64,000 nucleotides of DNA from Certhia americana (Eukaryota; Chordata; Aves; Passeriformes; Certhiidae). Shown here piece by piece: positions 59,441-64,000 of this stretch. Location: contig CM031857.1 of NCBI GenBank assembly GCA_018697195.1, positions 60,389,697 to 60,453,696 of the forward strand, read 5' to 3'. Each line of letters opens with the position of its first letter. The first letter of the stretch is position 1. The position numbers and the translations under genes are program-made. The notes under the pieces were generated by a model. The model was not told the origin of the DNA. It did no database searches and saw only the letters and a list, made by a program, of their open reading frames with translations.

Positions 59441-62400
59441 ACTCAGAGTAGATAAATGGTTTATCTAAACTTGTGTGTTGAACATCGTATGGAGTTCAGC
59501 TCTTAGAATTCAAGTCCTAGACATACAGCAAATTTATCAGGACACAGAGGAGCCAAAACAAGTTACAAGATTTATCTTAGATGCATGTAAATTGCCAAGA
59601 TAACCTAGCCTCTAAAGTGTCTGAATTAATTGTTTTGATCCTTAGATAAATTAACAAAGGCACATTTCTACGCTTGTATATAGCATTACTTCAGAAATTA
59701 GTAAAGAATAACATTAATTTTTTCTTCTGTAAAGTCTTTAAGAATATACACCAAATACTTTTACTTCCTTCAGAATCTTTTTCAATTTGGTAAGGTTTGG
59801 AAATCCATACCTTAAAGCCAGAAGAAGTTAATGAGTTTCACTTAATGAGTTTAGGCAACAGGGAAGTCAGTGGTTATTTGATTTGTTTGTACAGTGGGAT
59901 GAGACAGATCAGAGAACTGTGGAAGCAGTAAGAGAACCTAAAAAAGCTCTGTAGTTGGAAGACAACTGTATCAATCAAGCTAATATAATGTACTTAATTT
60001 TAGCATGATGGCAATTTACAGTCAAAACAACTTACCTTGGGAATTAAGGAATGTATCACAATGTAAAGCCTTTAAATTATGACTGTATGTCTTTCTAAGA
60101 CATGTCCTCCAGCCCAGTCAGAAATTATGGTCAGGAATTACCAGGACAAGTATTGTGACCTCTATTATGCAAAAGTTCAGAGTAAACTATCTGCACAGTT
60201 ATTTCAAGTCTGTGGATCTATAACATGGAATCAAAGTAATGTGCTAACAGATCAATCCCCAATGGCTTCCTAGACTGGAAGAAACACTTTCCTTCTGTGA
60301 GGACTGCTATCCTCTCCATTTTACAAATTTCTCATCACCTGCATTTATTATTGAAACATCTGTTCCAAAAGATGGATGTCTTCTTTTGGTATTTCAACTC
60401 GGGTTGTATCTCCTATTGTAATTAACTAGATTTATTTTAGCATAATGAAAATGAAACCTATTAAATAATCTAGGTGGATTAGAATCCTTAATAACATTTC
60501 ACTTTCAGATCCTTTGAGCTTACATGTTTTTTCTTGAACCTACTGCACATGAAAATCTACAAAACAAAGAAAACCTATGCATATAACTTCACAAGAGAAC
60601 AGTGTTCCAAACCTTGGAAATAATTTGTCTCTCTCTTTTTGGAGACTCATGGAAGTAGAGAAACATTTAAATCACCAATGGAAAACACTGAAGTTAATTA
60701 TGAGCTAAAACTTCTGCACTTAATCTTTCAGTTCCTAGTCTGAAAAGCATTAGGTTTCTATTTGCCATGGTTTTCTTCTGAAAGCCCTCTCTTCTCCAGT
60801 GGAACACCCCCTGCTTTGCAGGACCGGGCTCTTTCTTCCTGGAGCTGTTCTTTCACTGCTGGAGTACCGTACCTTCTTCTAATGTGCATTCTTCTAACTC
60901 CTTACACTACAGGTTGCAGTAAATCTCCAGTCTATTACCCTAAACCCTTTTGTTTTATGAAGCGTAGAAATAAGCTTTCCTTCAGCAAGTGATCCTTTCT
61001 CAGCTTTCCAAAAGCAACAACTAAGTTGAGAAACCTAAAATAGATTGTATGCATGTTCTGTAGAAATCCTCTAAACAAATAAAACAGAGAGAGACTTTAT
61101 AGCAGTAATAATTTCTTACTTGCAAGTGTTTCAGAAGACTCCCACAGCAGCAGGTGTTAAGGAAGTATCCATCTGTTCTTGTTTCTCTGCACAGAAGTAC
61201 ATTGAATAGATAAGAGTTTCTAAATGTTCAGGGTTGTCATTAAAATGAGTTAGCTGTGATCGTCACTTAAGGCATTCCTGATATTGAAATTAAAATGAAG
61301 ACAATCTCTGGCTCTGTTGCAATTTGAAAATGCGATCAATGGTTCCCTGAAGAAACATCCTGTCAACTGAGTGCTTTTTAAATTATCTTCTGAAAACCAC
61401 TTCAGTATTCCTGTGACTGAACTAGAAATGCTGTATCAGCAACATTACTGTTCTCTGAAAATATGGATCAAACCCCAGCTGTTGCAGATATGATAATTGA
61501 TGAATAAAGTTAAGAGATCTGAAGCCTTTATACTACACTTGAAACTTATGTTTCTATTTAAATATTGAAGACTTTTCAGCTTTCTCCTCCAAATGCGAAA
61601 AATTACTTGAGTCACTTCTAAGGAAGGCTTCAAACTCTCTAAACTTGAATGCTACAGTATAAAGACCACAGGACTGGAGCTTCATCAACACAGCAGTGAA
61701 ATCAGCATGAGAAAGGGGAGATAGCAAACAAGCAATGAAAAACAGCATGTCAGGTTTTTTTGGAGGTGAGACAGAAAATATACTGGGCAATAGTATAAAT
61801 GAATCTACGAAACAGCTAAAAAACTTCTACACACTCCAAGGTGTTTTTATACCTCAAGTATTATATAAGCTACTACACTGTCCTATATTGAGATCGGTGA
61901 ATGGATCTTGGCAAGCAGTGTGAAAGTGTTAAGTATGAAACCTGCCTCTCTGCTCTTTGAGCATTGTACCCCACTCAACAGAAGGAAACAAAAGGAAGTT
62001 TTTGCATTTAGCACATGTAACAATTATATCTTTATAACCAAAACTAAAATAATACCAACTGAGGTATTCAGGCTTTGTATTAGTTTGCAATTTGCAAATT
62101 CTAGTAGCTTCCATGAAAGAAAATGCTAGCAGTACCTTGCTTGCCAAAGTTTGATTTGGCAAGATTATGTTTGCACTTTCTATATTTCTCTGATACTTTC
62201 TCCTCTCAAGAAGGCACATTGTTTTAAGTCATTTTGTTATTTGTATGTGAATTACTTGGTCTGGATACTTAGTAGGCAAATATTCTCATACCTTGATGGA
62301 GTAGTTCTGGTAGTGTCAACCTCAACTATTTACAGCTGAACCTATTGCCAAAGCTTCTGGATTTTAGCTTTGAAATCATCAGGCAAAAAACCCCCAAAAA

Positions 62401-62861
62401 ACATACAGACTGTTCCTTGCATCTCCCAAAAAGTCCCCTCAAACAAGTAATAGCTGGCCAGCCTTCAGCTGGCATGGGATCTTTCCAGATTTTTAGTCCA
62501 ACCTTAAATGTAGTTGTAAATATAATTTTTGTGGTTTATGCAATCTTTTTTTATTCCTTGGTTGTTATCTTTACTGAGATTGTTGGATCTACAAAACTGT
62601 GAGTAGAGGAAACAGGGTATTTTAGAAAATAGTTTGTTTGCAATGTTATAACTGAAAAGTAGTAAAATTTTGAGAAGAGCATTGTTATCCAGGAAAAAAA
62701 CACAAACAGCAAATAAGAAACAACCCACCCTACCATGATATGGACAACAGAGAATGTGATATACTAATTTGTTTGATGGAAAAGTATAGATTGCGTTCTA
62801 GGATTGCTTTGGCACTCGGCATTTCACTAAGCCACCTGCCAGGTTAAGCCACTCTAATCAT
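59441..62861. other. AT-rich stretch with no supported gene
   Basis: Frames are 96 codons or less and without motifs. No CR1 or LTR words are seen. Confidence 0.5.
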
Positions 62862-62891
62862 GTAACCATGGCAATATTGCTGGCGTCAGCA
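62862..62891. promoter_or_regulatory. X-box-like and MARE-like sites, adjacent
   Basis: GTAACCATGGCAAT (62862-62875) fits the RFX X-box GTNRCCNNRGYAAC at 13 of 14 positions. Two bases later TGCTGGCGTCAGCA (62878-62891) differs at one position from the 14-bp CRE-type Maf recognition element TGCTGACGTCAGCA. Both are near-palindromic, and the close pairing is unlikely to be common by chance. A compact enhancer or distal promoter element is inferred, and no gene start is visible beside it. Confidence 0.35.
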
Positions 62892-64000
62892 TGAAGAACT
62901 GATTTGTGCAGCCAGTAAGGGCTGAGCACCTTAACACACTAACTGGAGCTGTTAGGAACTGTTTGGAAATAAATATGTAAAATAGGAATAAAAGGTTCTT
63001 TTAGATTGTTTAGTGTTTTGCTTCAGGCAATATTTGTTAACAGCAGGCCACCCTGTTTATCAGGCTAAGAGAACATGGTTGTGAGCACTGAAATAGATAA
63101 CCTACTGCTGGTAAATAACTGCTGGTTGATTCTCCTCTACTGCTTTGCTTTTTGTGCTTTGATGGGAAACAACTGTTTCATTTTTAGCAGGAAGTTTTAG
63201 CTCATGCTTGTACTCTGCTGAGGTAAACTGAAAACTTACAGCACTAATTTCAGAAAATCTGAAAATAAGGGAAACCCAACAAAATTTGAAAGTTTTAATT
63301 AGGTTCTATAAAAATGGTCAGAGAGTTGGTCAAAGCATTGCTACCATATATTATACCTCTTCTTCCTATCCCTTAGTTGTTTTCCAAATGCTTTTCCCAC
63401 ACACACACACATTTCCTGTCCCTCTCACATTTGCCTTTCATATGCCCCTCAGTTATGTGTTTTCCTCACACCTTTAATTTGCAGCTACACTGCTCCATAA
63501 GTAAAGGGTTTGGGGTTTTTTTGCCAGAGAGACAATGATCTGATGATATATTGTCTCCAGCATCAGTGCTGACTTAATTAATTTCTACCCCAATGTCAAC
63601 AAGGTGCAGGGCTGTAATATGAATCAGACCAGAAAAGGGATCCACTTCAAAGTAAAAACTTCAGCATCCCTTCTCTGCCATTTCCCTTTTTTCAGTCAGG
63701 TGCCTGGTTCACACAGCAGCCCCATAAGCATAAGCATCTGTAAACATAATTAAAGGCATTCCTCAGTGAATTTTATAGAGGGTGGAACAGAGTACTTATT
63801 ATTTCTGATTTTGTGGCCAGATGAGGGAAAAAGATAAACTCATAAAATCTGTATTCACTCTGCAAGCCAAAAGCCTCATTTGCATGAGAAGAAAAAGGGA
63901 GTTCATAGTGACCTCTTCATACATTTTTATGCTATATTTACTTTTGTTTGCTTACTAGCAGCATTAATTGACGTATTATTTTCATGATAAATTATTTTCA
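62892..64000. other. AT-rich window end with a (CA)7 microsatellite
   Basis: A (CA)7 run lies at 63398-63411. No coding frame, CR1 or LTR is seen up to the window edge. Confidence 0.5.

Noticed and set aside
1..64000. CRISPR arrays, bacterial operons, tRNA/rRNA/snRNA genes and mitochondrial insertions
   Set aside because: None of the required signatures was seen; the composition and repeats are those of a vertebrate nuclear genome.

Overview
The window looks like gene-poor, AT-rich DNA from a bird. The main evidence is nine fragments of CR1 LINE retrotransposons. Five of them show the 3'-tail wording of avian CR1 on one strand or the other (GGTTGGA, TTCCAACC, ATTCTATGATTCT), and two keep degenerate reverse-transcriptase C-terminal reading frames. 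Several LTR fragments resemble avian endogenous retrovirus families. A songbird or other neoavian is my best guess, but it rests on recalled repeat wording that I could not search. I found no CpG-island promoter, no convincing multi-exon gene, no tRNA, rRNA or snRNA gene, and no bacterial-style operon. The open frames are short, and the longest (242 codons, minus strand, 14913-15641) is antisense to a CR1 tail and its GC-rich neighbour. The window is best read as intergenic desert or part of a very large intron.

Layout. 1-12.5 kb: unannotated AT-rich DNA with poly(A)/poly(T) runs, an (AG)n tract and one possible unclassified repeat (4935-5395). 12.5-15.6 kb: a CR1 tail with a tandemly duplicated end, a T29 run, then a roughly 1-kb CR1 lying inside a GC-rich LTR-like element. 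16-22.6 kb: three reverse-strand CR1 fragments. 24.55-26.0 kb: two different LTRs of opposite orientation, abutting. 26-39 kb: mostly unique AT-rich sequence with a CR1 at 29.1 kb and one homeodomain-motif-rich stretch. 39.1-39.8 kb: an old CR1/L3-type endonuclease fragment beside a MITE-like inverted-repeat element. 41.4 kb: a partial LTR. 42-44 kb: a 41-bp tandem duplication, a CTCF-like core and a GC-rich patch. 45.5-46.6 kb: a CR1, then a candidate LTR with a proline-tRNA-like primer-binding site. 48.16-48.6 kb: an L1-clade reverse-transcriptase fragment beside a second MITE-like element. 52.7-53.9 kb: a CR1, then a solo LTR with a perfect 5-bp target-site duplication. 56.9-59.4 kb: weak repeat candidates, an 11-bp triplication and an old CR1. 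62.86 kb: an RFX X-box-like and a MARE-like site side by side.

Nothing here forms a working gene system. The observations most worth a second look are the L1-clade fragment (rare in birds), the old L3-type endonuclease fragment, the two inverted-repeat elements, the nested and abutting LTR/CR1 structures, and the X-box/MARE pair. All family assignments come from recognition by eye.
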